The notes beneath the pieces are model-generated. The model was not told the origin of the DNA, did no database searches, and saw only the letters and a list, made by a program, of their open reading frames with translations. A stretch of 46,065 bases of DNA from an uncultured Methylococcaceae bacterium (lineage in GTDB: Bacteria; Pseudomonadota; Gammaproteobacteria; Methylococcales; Methylomonadaceae), in the NCBI GenBank assembly GCA_903945605.1, contig CAJAWH010000146.1, forward strand, positions 1-46,065. The letters are read 5' to 3'. How positions within the stretch are numbered: position 1 is the first letter of the stretch; each line of letters begins with the position of its first letter. Shown here piece after piece: positions 1 to 7,483 of the stretch. The position numbers and the translations under genes are program-made.

Positions 1-2
1 TG

Positions 3-575
3 TTCACCAAAACCGGCTATGTCAGCACCAACGCCAGCGGCATCCCCAACAGCCAACAACTGGGCATCGCCAAACTGGTTTACCAAAGCACCGTCACCCC
101 GCCGCCCGTGTTCACCCTTGGCCAAAGCTACCAAGGCGGCAAGATATTTTATATAGACAGCAGCAAACAGCATGGCATGATTGCCGCAACGGCTGATCAA
201 GCAGCTTACCCGCCGGGCATCCAATGGTATAACGGCAGCTTTGTCACCACCGGCGCGACCGGCACCGCCATCGGCACAGGGCAAGCCAACACCAATGCCA
301 TCATCAACGCCCAAGGGCCGGGCAGCTACGCCGCCAAGCTATGCGACGACCTGGTGCTAAACGGTTACAGCGACTGGTATTTGCCGTCCAAGGATGAGCT
401 GAACCAACTGTATCTCAATCAAACCATTGTGGGTGGTTTTGCCTATGACAGTTACTGGAGTTCTAGTGAGTTCTTCAACCTCACCGCGTGGGGCCAGTAC
501 TTTAGCTCTACCCTCCTCCAGGGTAGCGACCTTAAGAGCAACTCGCAGGCAGTGCGGTGTGTCCGGGCTTTTTAA
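3..575 (+). CDS. DUF1566/Lcl-domain protein, 5' end outside the window
   Basis: The reading frame is open from the left edge, so the gene starts outside the window; the GTG at 108 is only an internal codon. The last ~150 residues look like the DUF1566 (Lcl C-terminal) fold: a GGKIFYID opening, then WYLPSKDELNQLY, then a YWSSSE segment, ending in QAVRCVRAF. These domains occur in secreted or surface proteins and in phage or tail-associated proteins of many gammaproteobacteria, and their biochemical role is not established. The stretch before it (a Gly/Ser/Asn-rich run, then a TPPP linker) suggests a preceding repeat or fibre-like domain. A hairpin with a T run follows at 604. Confidence 0.7.
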   Translation, partial: FTKTGYVSTNASGIPNSQQLGIAKLVYQSTVTPPPVFTLGQSYQGGKIFYIDSSKQHGMIAATADQAAYPPGIQWYNGSFVTTGATGTAIGTGQANTNAIINAQGPGSYAAKLCDDLVLNGYSDWYLPSKDELNQLYLNQTIVGGFAYDSYWSSSEFFNLTAWGQYFSSTLLQGSDLKSNSQAVRCVRAF

Positions 576-603
576 CACTTTAACCCTTTAACCCTTTGCT
601 TTT

Positions 604-626
604 CCCGCGAAGCGGGCGATTTTTTT
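604..626 (+). terminator. Probable intrinsic terminator after the DUF1566 gene
   Basis: CCCGC (604-608) pairs with GCGGG (612-616) around a GAA loop, and seven T follow at 620-626. Just upstream (571-597) the motif TTTAACC repeats several times, directly after the stop codon. Confidence 0.6.
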
Positions 627-684
627 GTTATGGCACTGTGACGGCCTGCCGGTTTGCAGTCACAGCTATCCGCCTCCGGGTTAG

Positions 685-1086
685 TTACCAAATACAGCGC
701 AAGCCAGGTGTTGTGCGGAGTTTTTCATCAGCGGTGATGAGTGGGGCGCGATGGGCGATAGCGGTGGCGGCAATCAGTCTATCAGCTGGATCACCATGTC
801 CCACCATGCCGCTTTCAGCCAATGCGGCAATAGCGGGTGTGAGCGCAATGACAATTAAGCCCAATGATTCGACAATGTCTTCCATGTAGGTCTTTGGTGT
901 GTGGTGTGCAGGCAGTGCCAAACGGTTTTTGCGGAACAGCATGGCTATTTCCCAAAAACTAATGTCTGCACAAGCCAGTTGGCTAGGGTTACACGGGGCT
1001 TCTAGGGCTTGCTTGGCTGCAAGGCTCAGGCGTTGTGGTTGGTCAGCCCAAAACAGCAGGATGTGGGTATCACAGATGGTCAGCAT
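685..1086 (-). CDS. PIN-domain toxin (VapC family)
   Basis: This is a probable ribonuclease toxin of a type II toxin-antitoxin pair. The ~133-residue protein has the PIN acidic set in order: Asp6 in ICDTHILLFW, Glu46 in SFWEIAML, Asp102 in GDPADRLIAATA and Asp120 in LITADEKL. I chose the ATG at 1086 because MLTICDTH is the usual VapC beginning; an ATG at 1104 would add six residues. The gene overlaps the 3' end of the antitoxin gene upstream (1070-1315), so the two are translationally coupled. In this family the toxin cleaves RNA, often tRNA, when freed from the antitoxin. The actual target cannot be read from sequence. Confidence 0.85.
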   Translation of the reverse strand: MLTICDTHILLFWADQPQRLSLAAKQALEAPCNPSQLACADISFWEIAMLFRKNRLALPAHHTPKTYMEDIVESLGLIVIALTPAIAALAESGMVGHGDPADRLIAATAIAHRAPLITADEKLRTTPGLRCIW

Positions 1087-1315
1087 CAGCCGTCCATTGC
1101 TCATCTAATGGTGCAAGAATATCGCCGATGATAACGCTGCCGCGCAAGGCTTCCAGGCGATTTAAGGCGGCTTCGCGTTTGCTTTGTTGCTGTTCCGGCA
1201 CAATACGGGCAATGGTTTTGCCGTGATGGGTAATGGCTATTTCTTGGCCTTGTTGCACTTGTTTAAGGTAGTCCGGCAAGTGCTGGCGAAATTCGGTCAC
1301 ATTGACTGAGTTCAT
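1070..1315 (-). CDS. Phd/YefM-family antitoxin
   Basis: A small protein (~81 residues) beginning MNSVNVTEFRQHL, with ITHHGKTIARIVP following: the Phd/YefM DNA-binding fold. The C-terminal half (SVIIGDILAPLDEQW) is the part expected to wrap the toxin. An in-frame ATG at 1327 is possible, but MNSVNVTEFR is the more typical beginning. It is the first gene of the pair and overlaps the PIN toxin. Antitoxins of this family bind their own promoter, and a matching inverted repeat lies just upstream (1331-1347). Confidence 0.85.
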   Translation of the reverse strand: MNSVNVTEFRQHLPDYLKQVQQGQEIAITHHGKTIARIVPEQQQSKREAALNRLEALRGSVIIGDILAPLDEQWTADADHL

Positions 1316-1330
1316 ATTAGTTACCATTCC

Positions 1331-1353
1331 GTACAGTATTTCTGTACATTATA
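1331..1353 (-). promoter_or_regulatory. Toxin-antitoxin promoter with operator palindrome
   Basis: GTACAG (1331-1336) and CTGTAC (1342-1347) form a perfect 6-bp inverted repeat with a 5-bp spacer. On the minus strand a perfect TATAAT -10 box (1353-1348) abuts it, so the palindrome covers the likely transcription start. This is the expected geometry for autorepression by a Phd-type antitoxin. I see no good -35 box. Confidence 0.55.
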
Positions 1354-1514
1354 GGCGTTTATTGTTTTTCGTTCAGATAATTTTTAGCCCAAGGGTACGC
1401 ACCAGCAAACCCGTTTTTCGATAGACCCTATAAAAACCGCAATACTGCCCACCATTGACAAGCCGGAACGGCTTAATCCAAACCTGCGGCAGCTAAGCGG
1501 GTTGGGGCGGTAAA

Positions 1515-2423
1515 TCACCCGATTGGCAACACGCTATGAAAATGCTGGTAATCCAAATAACGGTCGCCATTTTCAGCAACTGTTAGCATGTCGACAAACC
1601 GGCAGTTCCATAGTATTTCCTGTGCGGAATAGTTTTTTCTGGCGTTTATCGTATAGGCTACGGTTTCGTCAATGCCCACCAAGGAAACAATAATACCGGC
1701 GTGCCCTTGTTCCAGCATGGTGGGTGTCAGGCCATAAAGCGGGCTATTTTCGTCAATGACATGCCTAACCGTCCAAGCCAAGTTGAAGCTGGATGTGCGC
1801 TGGCGCAAAAGCGGCAATTCATAAAAGCGGCGGGTCAATTCACCTTCACGGGTGATTTGGTCTATGGCAAAATCTACTTTTATGTGGGCTTCGACAATCA
1901 GGTTGCGCCGCTCATTGGCGGCCCGAAACGCTAAGGTTGGCAGATCATTATAAGGTGAGATAACCGCAACATCACTGAAAATCACCCGTGCCTTGGGCTT
2001 GGTGAAGCGGGCAAAGGCTAGCCCTGTGACCATTGCTATGGCCAATAGGCTAGTCACTGCTTCTATGGAAACAATAATGTTGGCGTATAGCGTTTTGGGG
2101 GAAATGGCCCCATATCCAATGGATGCCAGCGTTTGTACGCTAAAAAAGTATGCGTCGGTAAACGAACCCGCTTTTGCGCCTGCCAAGCAATCGTCGCCAA
2201 GCAAATAAAAGACGGCAAATAATACATTTATCAAAGCGCAAACAAGCGTGACAGCAGCAAAAAAACCCAGCCAAGATATGTGTAGCATCAAATGGTAAGG
2301 GTCGCGTAAATAGGAATGCCAAGCATTTTTTTCATCCAGTTCCAGCCTGCCATCCCGATTGATCATTTTGGCGTAAGGGTTTGGACGGAATATTTTATTG
2401 AGGGCATCCAGTTTTATTTTCAT
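1515..2423 (-). CDS. Inward-rectifier-type potassium channel (KirBac family)
   Basis: 302 residues, close to the length of known KirBac proteins. Two membrane helices (about 48-75 and 112-140) flank a pore loop whose selectivity filter reads SIGYG (101-105). The family normally has T(I/V)GYG, so the first residue is Ser instead of Thr. The rest is the cytoplasmic Kir beta domain: ARVIFSDVAVISPYNDLPTLAFRAAN is a good match to the Kir hallmark region, split here for brevity. The protein should be a tetrameric inner-membrane K+ channel. It stands alone, facing away from the mod operon; the start has no clear ribosome-binding site. Confidence 0.88.
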   Translation of the reverse strand: MKIKLDALNKIFRPNPYAKMINRDGRLELDEKNAWHSYLRDPYHLMLHISWLGFFAAVTLVCALINVLFAVFYLLGDDCLAGAKAGSFTDAYFFSVQTLASIGYGAISPKTLYANIIVSIEAVTSLLAIAMVTGLAFARFTKPKARVIFSDVAVISPYNDLPTLAFRAANERRNLIVEAHIKVDFAIDQITREGELTRRFYELPLLRQRTSSFNLAWTVRHVIDENSPLYGLTPTMLEQGHAGIIVSLVGIDETVAYTINARKNYSAQEILWNCRFVDMLTVAENGDRYLDYQHFHSVLPIG

Positions 2424-2431
2424 TTAAAACC

Positions 2432-2621
2432 ATTCTAACTGATGTTACGCAAAGGGATATTTGTTTGTAGCAGGGTGACCAAAATAAAACCGTGCGTTCC
2501 TTGAGCGAAGCCGAAGGGAGCGCGGCAACCAAGCACAATGGTCAGGCAAGCCATTAGACTTTAACTGGGGCTTCGGCTACGGCTACGCTCAGCCAACGTG
2601 CTGCGTAACATCAGATTCTAA
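2432..2621. mobile_element. 176-bp MITE-like element, copy 1, with 7-bp target duplication
   Basis: The element spans 2439-2614. Its ends are perfect 13-bp terminal inverted repeats, CTGATGTTACGCA (2439-2451) and TGCGTAACATCAG (2602-2614). It is flanked on both sides by ATTCTAA (2432-2438 and 2615-2621), a perfect 7-bp target-site duplication. No coding frame is inside. An inner stem is possible between GAGCGAAGCCGAAG and CTTCGGCTACGCTC-type segments. A second copy of exactly the same length lies at 21386-21561. Confidence 0.85.
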
Positions 2622-2813
2622 ATTGGGCATTGTGGATTTAGTATAATCGCATCAAGCCTACCGTGCCATTTGAACTATAGTGGCCCGCGAAATCCGGAAA
2701 GTCCAAGAGTGCCGTGTTTCCCCAGCGCACACCCTAGCTATTTTGGCATTGTGCAGAAACTGATAACATCACCAACGGGCCTATGCCTGCGGCACAGCAT
2801 AAAAGCCAAGCGC

Positions 2814-2860
2814 TTGACAATCATGGGTGATGCGACGCAATATACTAAAGGTTATAGTGG
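2814..2860 (+). promoter_or_regulatory. Probable mod operon promoter with a ModE-like box
   Basis: A perfect TTGACA (2814-2819) is followed by CAATAT (2838-2843, 18-bp spacer) or TATACT (2841-2846, 21-bp spacer). The segment CAATATAC (2838-2845), five bases, GTTATAGTG (2851-2859) is an imperfect inverted repeat with TATA half-sites, resembling ModE operators, and it overlaps the -10 region. That would let Mo-bound ModE repress modABC. The rest of 2622-2898 shows no convincing gene. Confidence 0.4.
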
Positions 2861-2898
2861 TTTTTACCTTATCTTAATTGCCCTTATCTGGAGGCTGT

Positions 2899-3654
2899 AT
2901 GTTCCGTAACACTTTGCATTGCCTGTTATTCGCCCTGCTTTGCAGCCTGTCCAACCTCGCCAGCGCCGATGTGCTGGTTTTGGCGGCGGCCAGCCTGACC
3001 AACGCACTCGGCGATATCAGCAAAACCTATCAGGCCAAAACCGGTGAAAAAGTGACGATTTCGTTTGCCTCATCATCGGCACTGGCCAAACAAATTGAAA
3101 ACGGCTTGCCCGCTGATATTTTTATTTCCGCCGATTTGAAATGGATGGACTACCTTGGTGATAAAGGCAAAATTGATCGGGCATCACGCAGTAACTTGCT
3201 CGGTAACTCGCTAGTTTTGATAGCCCCAAAAGACCACGGCTTTACCGTCACCTTGGACAACGGTGGCAATTTGCCGGAGGCATTTACCGGCAAGCTGTGC
3301 ACTGGCGAAACCGAAACCGTACCCGTGGGCAAATACGCTAAACAGGCGTTGCAAACACTTGGCTTTTGGGATGCCCTTAAAGCCAGGATTGTCGGCACGG
3401 AAGACGTGCGCGCCGCTTTGGCTTTTGTCGAACGTGGCGAATGTGCCGCCGGTATTGTTTATAAAACCGATGCTTTGATCAGCCCCAAGGTGCAAGTGCT
3501 CGGCACTTTTCCCGAAAGTAGCCACCCTCCTATTGTTTACCCGATAGCCAGGATCAGCCAGACCGAACAGGCCAAAGCATTCTTGGCTTATCTGATCCAA
3601 GCGGAAGCTGCTAAGGTGTTTGCCCAATACGGCTTTACGCCCGTGCAACCTTGA
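2899..3654 (+). CDS. modA: Molybdate ABC transporter, periplasmic binding protein
   Basis: 251 residues. The ATG at 2899 has CTGGAGG at a good distance; the ORF extends 7 codons upstream, but that start has no such site. A signal peptide ends near SNLASA, giving a mature protein starting DVLVLAAASLTNAL, the ModA opening. SFASSSALAKQIENG and PADIFISAD are oxyanion-binding regions of the family. In the periplasm it captures molybdate (and usually tungstate) and delivers it to ModB. It is the first gene of modA-modB-modC-modE. Confidence 0.95.
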   Translation: MFRNTLHCLLFALLCSLSNLASADVLVLAAASLTNALGDISKTYQAKTGEKVTISFASSSALAKQIENGLPADIFISADLKWMDYLGDKGKIDRASRSNLLGNSLVLIAPKDHGFTVTLDNGGNLPEAFTGKLCTGETETVPVGKYAKQALQTLGFWDALKARIVGTEDVRAALAFVERGECAAGIVYKTDALISPKVQVLGTFPESSHPPIVYPIARISQTEQAKAFLAYLIQAEAAKVFAQYGFTPVQP

Positions 3655-3664
3655 TACCGCCAAT

Positions 3665-4357
3665 ATGTTGGATTTGTCCGAACAGGAAATAGCGGCCTTA
3701 CTGCTGTCCTTGAAGATTGCCGCGTGGAGTTCTGTGCTCAGTTGTCCGCCCGCTATCATTATCGGCTGGGTGCTGGCCCGCTTTCAATTCGCCGGTAAGG
3801 CCTTGCTGGATGGCCTTATCCATTTGCCGTTGGTGTTGCCGCCGATTGTGCCGGGCTATTTGTTGCTGTTGCTGTTGGGCAACAACGGGTTGTTGGGGCG
3901 CTGGCTCAACCAGCACTTTGGCATCAGCGTCGCTTTTAGCTGGCGCGGTGCTGTACTGGCTTCTATGGTGATGGCGTTTCCCCTGATGGTGCGTGCGGTG
4001 CGGCTATCGGTAACCACTATTGACCCGCGCCTGGAAAATGCCGCCCGAACTTTGGGGGCGAATCCTTTGCTGGTGTTTTTTTCCATTACCTTGCCACTGG
4101 CTGCGCCGGGCATTTTGGCAGGGCTGGTGCTGGGCTTTAGCCGCAGCTTAGGGGAGTTTGGCGCAACCATCACCTTTGTCGGCAATATTGAAGGCGAAAC
4201 GCGCACCTTGCCCTTGGCCATTTATACCGCCACACAAATGCCCGGTGGCGATGACCAAGCGGCACGGCTGGTTGTGCTGTCCATGCTATTGGCGCTGGCT
4301 GCATTGGCGGGCAGTGAGCTGTTAAGCCGTAAATTGCACCCCAAAACGGCTAACTGA
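3665..4357 (+). CDS. modB: Molybdate ABC transporter, permease
   Basis: 230 residues, the normal ModB length, starting at ATG 3665, ten bases after the modA stop. An ATG at 3620 is in frame but would overlap modA and add a non-membrane leader. Several hydrophobic helices are visible, and the ABC-contact loop reads ENAARTLGANPLLVFFSITLP. The ModB-specific C-terminal region GEFGATITFVGNIEGETRTLP is intact. It forms the inner-membrane channel that works with ModA and ModC. Confidence 0.95.
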   Translation: MLDLSEQEIAALLLSLKIAAWSSVLSCPPAIIIGWVLARFQFAGKALLDGLIHLPLVLPPIVPGYLLLLLLGNNGLLGRWLNQHFGISVAFSWRGAVLASMVMAFPLMVRAVRLSVTTIDPRLENAARTLGANPLLVFFSITLPLAAPGILAGLVLGFSRSLGEFGATITFVGNIEGETRTLPLAIYTATQMPGGDDQAARLVVLSMLLALAALAGSELLSRKLHPKTAN

Positions 4358-4359
4358 CC

Positions 4360-5049
4360 ATGCTGGACATCCATATCACTTTGGACAGGGGGGATTTTAC
4401 CTTAACGGCAAAGTTGCATAGCACGGCACTGGTCACCGGATTGTTTGGCCCGTCCGGAGTCGGTAAGTCCAGCTTGCTGCAAGGCATTGCCGGTTTGGTC
4501 AAGCCCCGGCAAGGTCATATCGCTATTGCCGGCGATACTTTATTTTGTTCCGCACAAGGCATTAACCTGCCGCCGCACCGGCGGCGCATCGGCTTTGTGT
4601 TCCAAGATGCTTTGCTGTTCCCACATTTGACAGTACGCAATAATTTGCTGTATGGTTATCGCCAGTTATCGGCAACGGAGCGGCGTTTGTCGTTGGATGC
4701 AGTGGTGGCTATTTTAGAAATTGGCGCATTGCTGGACAAAAGCCCACAACACCTGTCTGGCGGCGAAAAGCAACGGGTTGGTTTGGGGCGGGCATTATTG
4801 TCCAGTCCACGTTTGTTGTTGTTGGATGAGCCGCTAGCGTCATTGGACGAACGTCTTAAGCAGCAAATTTTGCCTTTTTTGTTACGGGTTCGTGACGAAT
4901 TGCAGATACCCATGCTGTACGTCAGCCACGCACTCCCGGAAATCCGTTACCTAACCGAACATATTGTAGGCATCCAGCCGGGCTTTATCGACTCAACCAT
5001 CCCGTTTTCCAGTTATGCCGACCCCAGTGCCCCCAACTCTGACCGCTGA
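4360..5049 (+). CDS. modC: Molybdate ABC transporter, ATPase (short form without TOBE/MOP domain)
   Basis: The ATPase half is complete: Walker A GPSGVGKSS (30-38), signature LSGGEKQR (132-139), Walker B LLLLDEPLASLD, and the switch His in VSHALPEI. Most ModC proteins are about 350 residues with a C-terminal TOBE/MOP domain that senses oxyanion. This one stops at 229, so that domain is missing. The frame runs into modE with a 35-base overlap, so it may be a natural short form rather than a frameshift. MOP domains are supplied by the next gene. Confidence 0.92.
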   Translation: MLDIHITLDRGDFTLTAKLHSTALVTGLFGPSGVGKSSLLQGIAGLVKPRQGHIAIAGDTLFCSAQGINLPPHRRRIGFVFQDALLFPHLTVRNNLLYGYRQLSATERRLSLDAVVAILEIGALLDKSPQHLSGGEKQRVGLGRALLSSPRLLLLDEPLASLDERLKQQILPFLLRVRDELQIPMLYVSHALPEIRYLTEHIVGIQPGFIDSTIPFSSYADPSAPNSDR

Positions 5050-5836
5050 TGGTAACCCGTTAATCCAGGGCGAAATCAAACTGATTGGCGGCCTTAACGA
5101 AAAGCTGTTCCGGTTGCTTGATGCCATTGACCATACGGGCTCCATCAACCAAGCAGCCAAAGCTGTGGGGCTAACCTATAAAGGGGCTTGGGAAATGGTC
5201 GGGCGTGCCAATAATTTATCGCCAAAATTGCTGGTTGCCACCGCCATTGGCGGCAAACAAGGCGGCGGCACCCGCCTGACCCCAGCGGGCAAAGCGTTCC
5301 TAAATTTTTTCAACGGCTTACAAGAAGAGCATCAGCGGTTTCTGATGCAACTGAACCAGCGCATAGCCAGTGATGCAGACATTATTTTTTTACTCAAGAG
5401 GTTAATCATGAAAGCAAGTGCACGCAACCAATTTTCCGGCAAAGTTTCAGAACTCAAGCTGGGCGCAGTCAGCGCAACCATTGTCATCCGCTTAAAAGGC
5501 GGTGAAGATATTGTTGCCAGCATCACCAAAGATGCCGCAGAAAAATTAGGCATCAAGCAAGGTGCTGATGTCATTGCTTTAGTCAAAGCCCCGCAAGTGG
5601 TCATCGTCACCGATTTTGGCGGCTATCAGCTGTCAGCGCGTAACCAACTGCAAGGCACGGTCACCCATATCCAACCCGGTGCGGTCAACTCCGAAGTGGT
5701 TATCGGTCTGCAAGGGGGCGACTCAGTGGCGGCAACTGTCACCAACGAAAGTCTGGAAACATTAGGGCTAGCCATTGGCAGCACTGCAACAGCCATATTC
5801 AAAGCCAGCGCCGTCATATTAGGCATTGCCGCGTAA
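5015..5836 (+). CDS. modE: Molybdate-responsive transcriptional regulator with two MOP domains
   Basis: 273 residues, close to the 262 of E. coli ModE. Residues ~20-125 form the winged-helix DNA-binding domain (DHTGSINQAAKAVGLTYKGAW, then GGKQGGGTRLTPAG). Two MOP domains follow, each starting SARNQ: about 133-200 and 207-272. With molybdate bound, ModE dimers repress mod transport genes. It overlaps the end of modC by 35 bases and is the last gene of the operon. An internal ATG at 5408 with its own ribosome-binding site could also give a separate two-MOP protein of 142 residues. Confidence 0.92.
   Translation: MPTPVPPTLTADGNPLIQGEIKLIGGLNEKLFRLLDAIDHTGSINQAAKAVGLTYKGAWEMVGRANNLSPKLLVATAIGGKQGGGTRLTPAGKAFLNFFNGLQEEHQRFLMQLNQRIASDADIIFLLKRLIMKASARNQFSGKVSELKLGAVSATIVIRLKGGEDIVASITKDAAEKLGIKQGADVIALVKAPQVVIVTDFGGYQLSARNQLQGTVTHIQPGAVNSEVVIGLQGGDSVAATVTNESLETLGLAIGSTATAIFKASAVILGIAA
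5396..5410 (+). promoter_or_regulatory. Internal ribosome-binding site and ATG inside modE
   Basis: AAGAGG (5396-5401) sits six bases before an in-frame ATG (5408-5410), just before the first MOP domain. Translation from here would yield 142 residues containing only the two MOP domains, the size and makeup of stand-alone molbindins of the ModG type. The use of this start is an inference. Confidence 0.35.
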
Positions 5837-5861
5837 CAGCCTCTTCAGCCTAGTGCATTAG

Positions 5862-5886
5862 GGTGGACACGCTTTTTGTGTCCACC
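5862..5886. terminator. Hairpin between convergent modE and the TSUP gene
   Basis: GGTGGACAC (5862-5870) and GTGTCCACC (5878-5886) form a perfect 9-bp stem with a T-rich 7-base loop. It lies between two convergent stop codons, so it may terminate both operons, though the T tract after the stem is poor. Confidence 0.55.
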
Positions 5887-5909
5887 TGTTTGGTGTCCTT
5901 TTGGGCTAA

Positions 5910-6719
5910 TTACTGCAAAACAAACTTAAGCCCGATCAGAATCAGGATGCTTGCCAAGGTGGGGCGCAAATAACGCTCAGGAATCTTCGCGCTCAAATGG
6001 CTGCCTATCCAAATGCCCGGCACAGACCCCAGCAACAGACTGCCCAGCAATACATAATCCACGTTACCCAATAACCAATGACCAAAACCGGCCACTGCCG
6101 TTAAAGGAATCGCGTGTGCCAAATCCGTGCCGACAATTTTTAAAGTGGACATTTTAGGGAACAAGAACAGCAATGCCACCGTGCCCAATGCCCCCGCCCC
6201 GACCGATGATAGTGTCACCAATACCCCCAACACCGCCCCAGTCAAAATAGTGGCAGGAATTTGCCACTTTTTAAAACGCCCGGTATTGTCGAAATTGCTG
6301 ATTTTATCATCCATTGGTTTGGCTTCTTCTACTTTACGCATCAAGATACTGCGATAAATCAGAGACACCGCCGTCAGCAACAAAGCAATGCCCAAGGTAA
6401 AAGTGATCGCCCCAGTGGTTTCTTTGCCCACATCCATAAAGTGTTTAATGGCAAACAGCGTGGCAACCGCCAAAGGCAAACTGCCCGCCGCTAGCCAAGC
6501 CACCGTTTTCCATTCGACCGAACCGTGTTTGTTGTGGTGTACCCAAACGCCACTGGTTTTGGTGATGGCTGCAAACAGCAAATCCGTACCCACCGCCACA
6601 GCAGGCTTAAAGCCAAACAAAAACACCAGCAACGGGGTCATCAACGAGCCGCCGCCCACCCCAGTAATGCCCACCAGTATACCTACCAATAAGCCAGAAA
6701 GCGTATAACCATAATTCAT
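5910..6719 (-). CDS. TSUP (TauE/SafE) family permease
   Basis: 269 residues from the ATG at 6719, which has AAGGA seven bases upstream; the ATG at 6728 lies on that site and is less likely. The N-terminal GILVGITGVGGGSLMTPLL and the second half-repeat (LSSVGAGALGTVALL) are the duplicated TSUP motif, with about 7-8 membrane helices. Members export sulfite or sulfoacetate, or move other small organic or sulfur anions. The substrate cannot be told from sequence. Convergent with modE; no neighbour clarifies its role. Confidence 0.85.
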   Translation of the reverse strand: MNYGYTLSGLLVGILVGITGVGGGSLMTPLLVFLFGFKPAVAVGTDLLFAAITKTSGVWVHHNKHGSVEWKTVAWLAAGSLPLAVATLFAIKHFMDVGKETTGAITFTLGIALLLTAVSLIYRSILMRKVEEAKPMDDKISNFDNTGRFKKWQIPATILTGAVLGVLVTLSSVGAGALGTVALLFLFPKMSTLKIVGTDLAHAIPLTAVAGFGHWLLGNVDYVLLGSLLLGSVPGIWIGSHLSAKIPERYLRPTLASILILIGLKFVLQ

Positions 6720-6734
6720 CAGCACCATCCTTTT

Positions 6735-6757
6735 GTCAGGTCAGGTTAAGTTAAGTT
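6735..6757. repeat. Short 5-bp-period repeat upstream of the TSUP gene
   Basis: Upstream of the TSUP gene the sequence reads GTCAG, GTCAG, then GTTAA three times. This lies in its 5' untranslated or promoter region; no function is evident. Confidence 0.4.
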
Positions 6758-6862
6758 AACCCGTCACTCTACCAACAAAAGGGCAGTATTTTTAATTGCC
6801 AAAAGTTATATGATTATTCCATTTAGTTATTTCTGTGGTTTGTAAAAGCTAGCCGTAAGATA

Positions 6863-7411
6863 TTAAATTGCTCCGCTAAACAACACCCATGCCCTTGCCC
6901 ATTGCTTATCCAAACAAACCTGCCCAGCCTGATGTGTCAACACTTTTCCGGACACAAGCTTAAGCAGCCTTTTGCTGCAATGCGTACTCAACCGGGGACA
7001 CACGCTATTGGCTGAATGTAATCGCTCCCGGTTGTAAAACACTTCAATATATTCAAACACCGCCTGCCTGGCCTCTTCTCGATCCAGAAACTGCTGCTGA
7101 TGAATCAGTTCTGTTTTCAATGTATGAAAAAAGCTTTCTGAAACAGCGTTATACCCAAGGGGCAGACTCTCCCAACAGTTGCCTTTACGGCTCATGCTCT
7201 GGCGGAAGCCATATTGCTTCAATAGCCCCCTGTGGCCCTCATTTGCCGGTTTACGCTTAAATAATAGTGCATCATTCACCAGCTTGAGCGTATTGGCGTT
7301 GATGCCTAGCTCTTTAGCGACCCCGGTGATCGATTGGCTGGATCCGTTCGCTAATTTAACCGCTGACGCTCTGAATTTCGCTGTATAGGTGTTTGGCTTT
7401 TCTCTGCTCAT
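6863..7411 (-). pseudogene. Broken IS3-type transposase (OrfA start fused to OrfB end)
   Basis: The N terminus ([21 protein letters not shown]) is the helix-turn-helix start of an IS3-type OrfA. After ~40 residues it jumps into the middle of OrfB ([13 protein letters not shown], then [12 protein letters not shown] and [11 protein letters not shown]), so most of the catalytic core is deleted. Near the last catalytic acidic residue there is an extra 18-base in-frame insertion bounded by TTGGG repeats (ESLPLG in the protein). Near the end the frame shifts: the proper OrfB ending ([12 protein letters not shown]) is found in another frame, stopping near 6960. It cannot make an active transposase. 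Confidence 0.75.
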
Positions 7412-7466
7412 GTGGACCCACAGTTTTTTTACATATTGTAATTGTGTGTCCGGTTTAGTATAACCA
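6935..7466 (-). mobile_element. Decayed IS3-family insertion sequence remnant
   Basis: A ~530-bp relic of an element normally over 1.2 kb. The ends share CCGGACACA in inverted orientation (6948-6956 and 7445-7453); extended to 22 bases starting TG, 15 positions match. I found no convincing target duplication, so the outer boundaries are approximate. It contains a broken transposase and lies beside the SIR2 gene pair. Confidence 0.6.
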
Positions 7467-7483
7467 CGTCATTATGCACTATT

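Noticed and set aside
2641-2813. Possible molybdenum-cofactor riboswitch before modA
   Set aside because: I could not find the conserved core motifs of that RNA; the segment has only scattered hairpins.
2670-2909. 79-codon plus-strand frame before modA
   Set aside because: No family resemblance, no ribosome-binding site, and it runs through the promoter region into modA in another frame.
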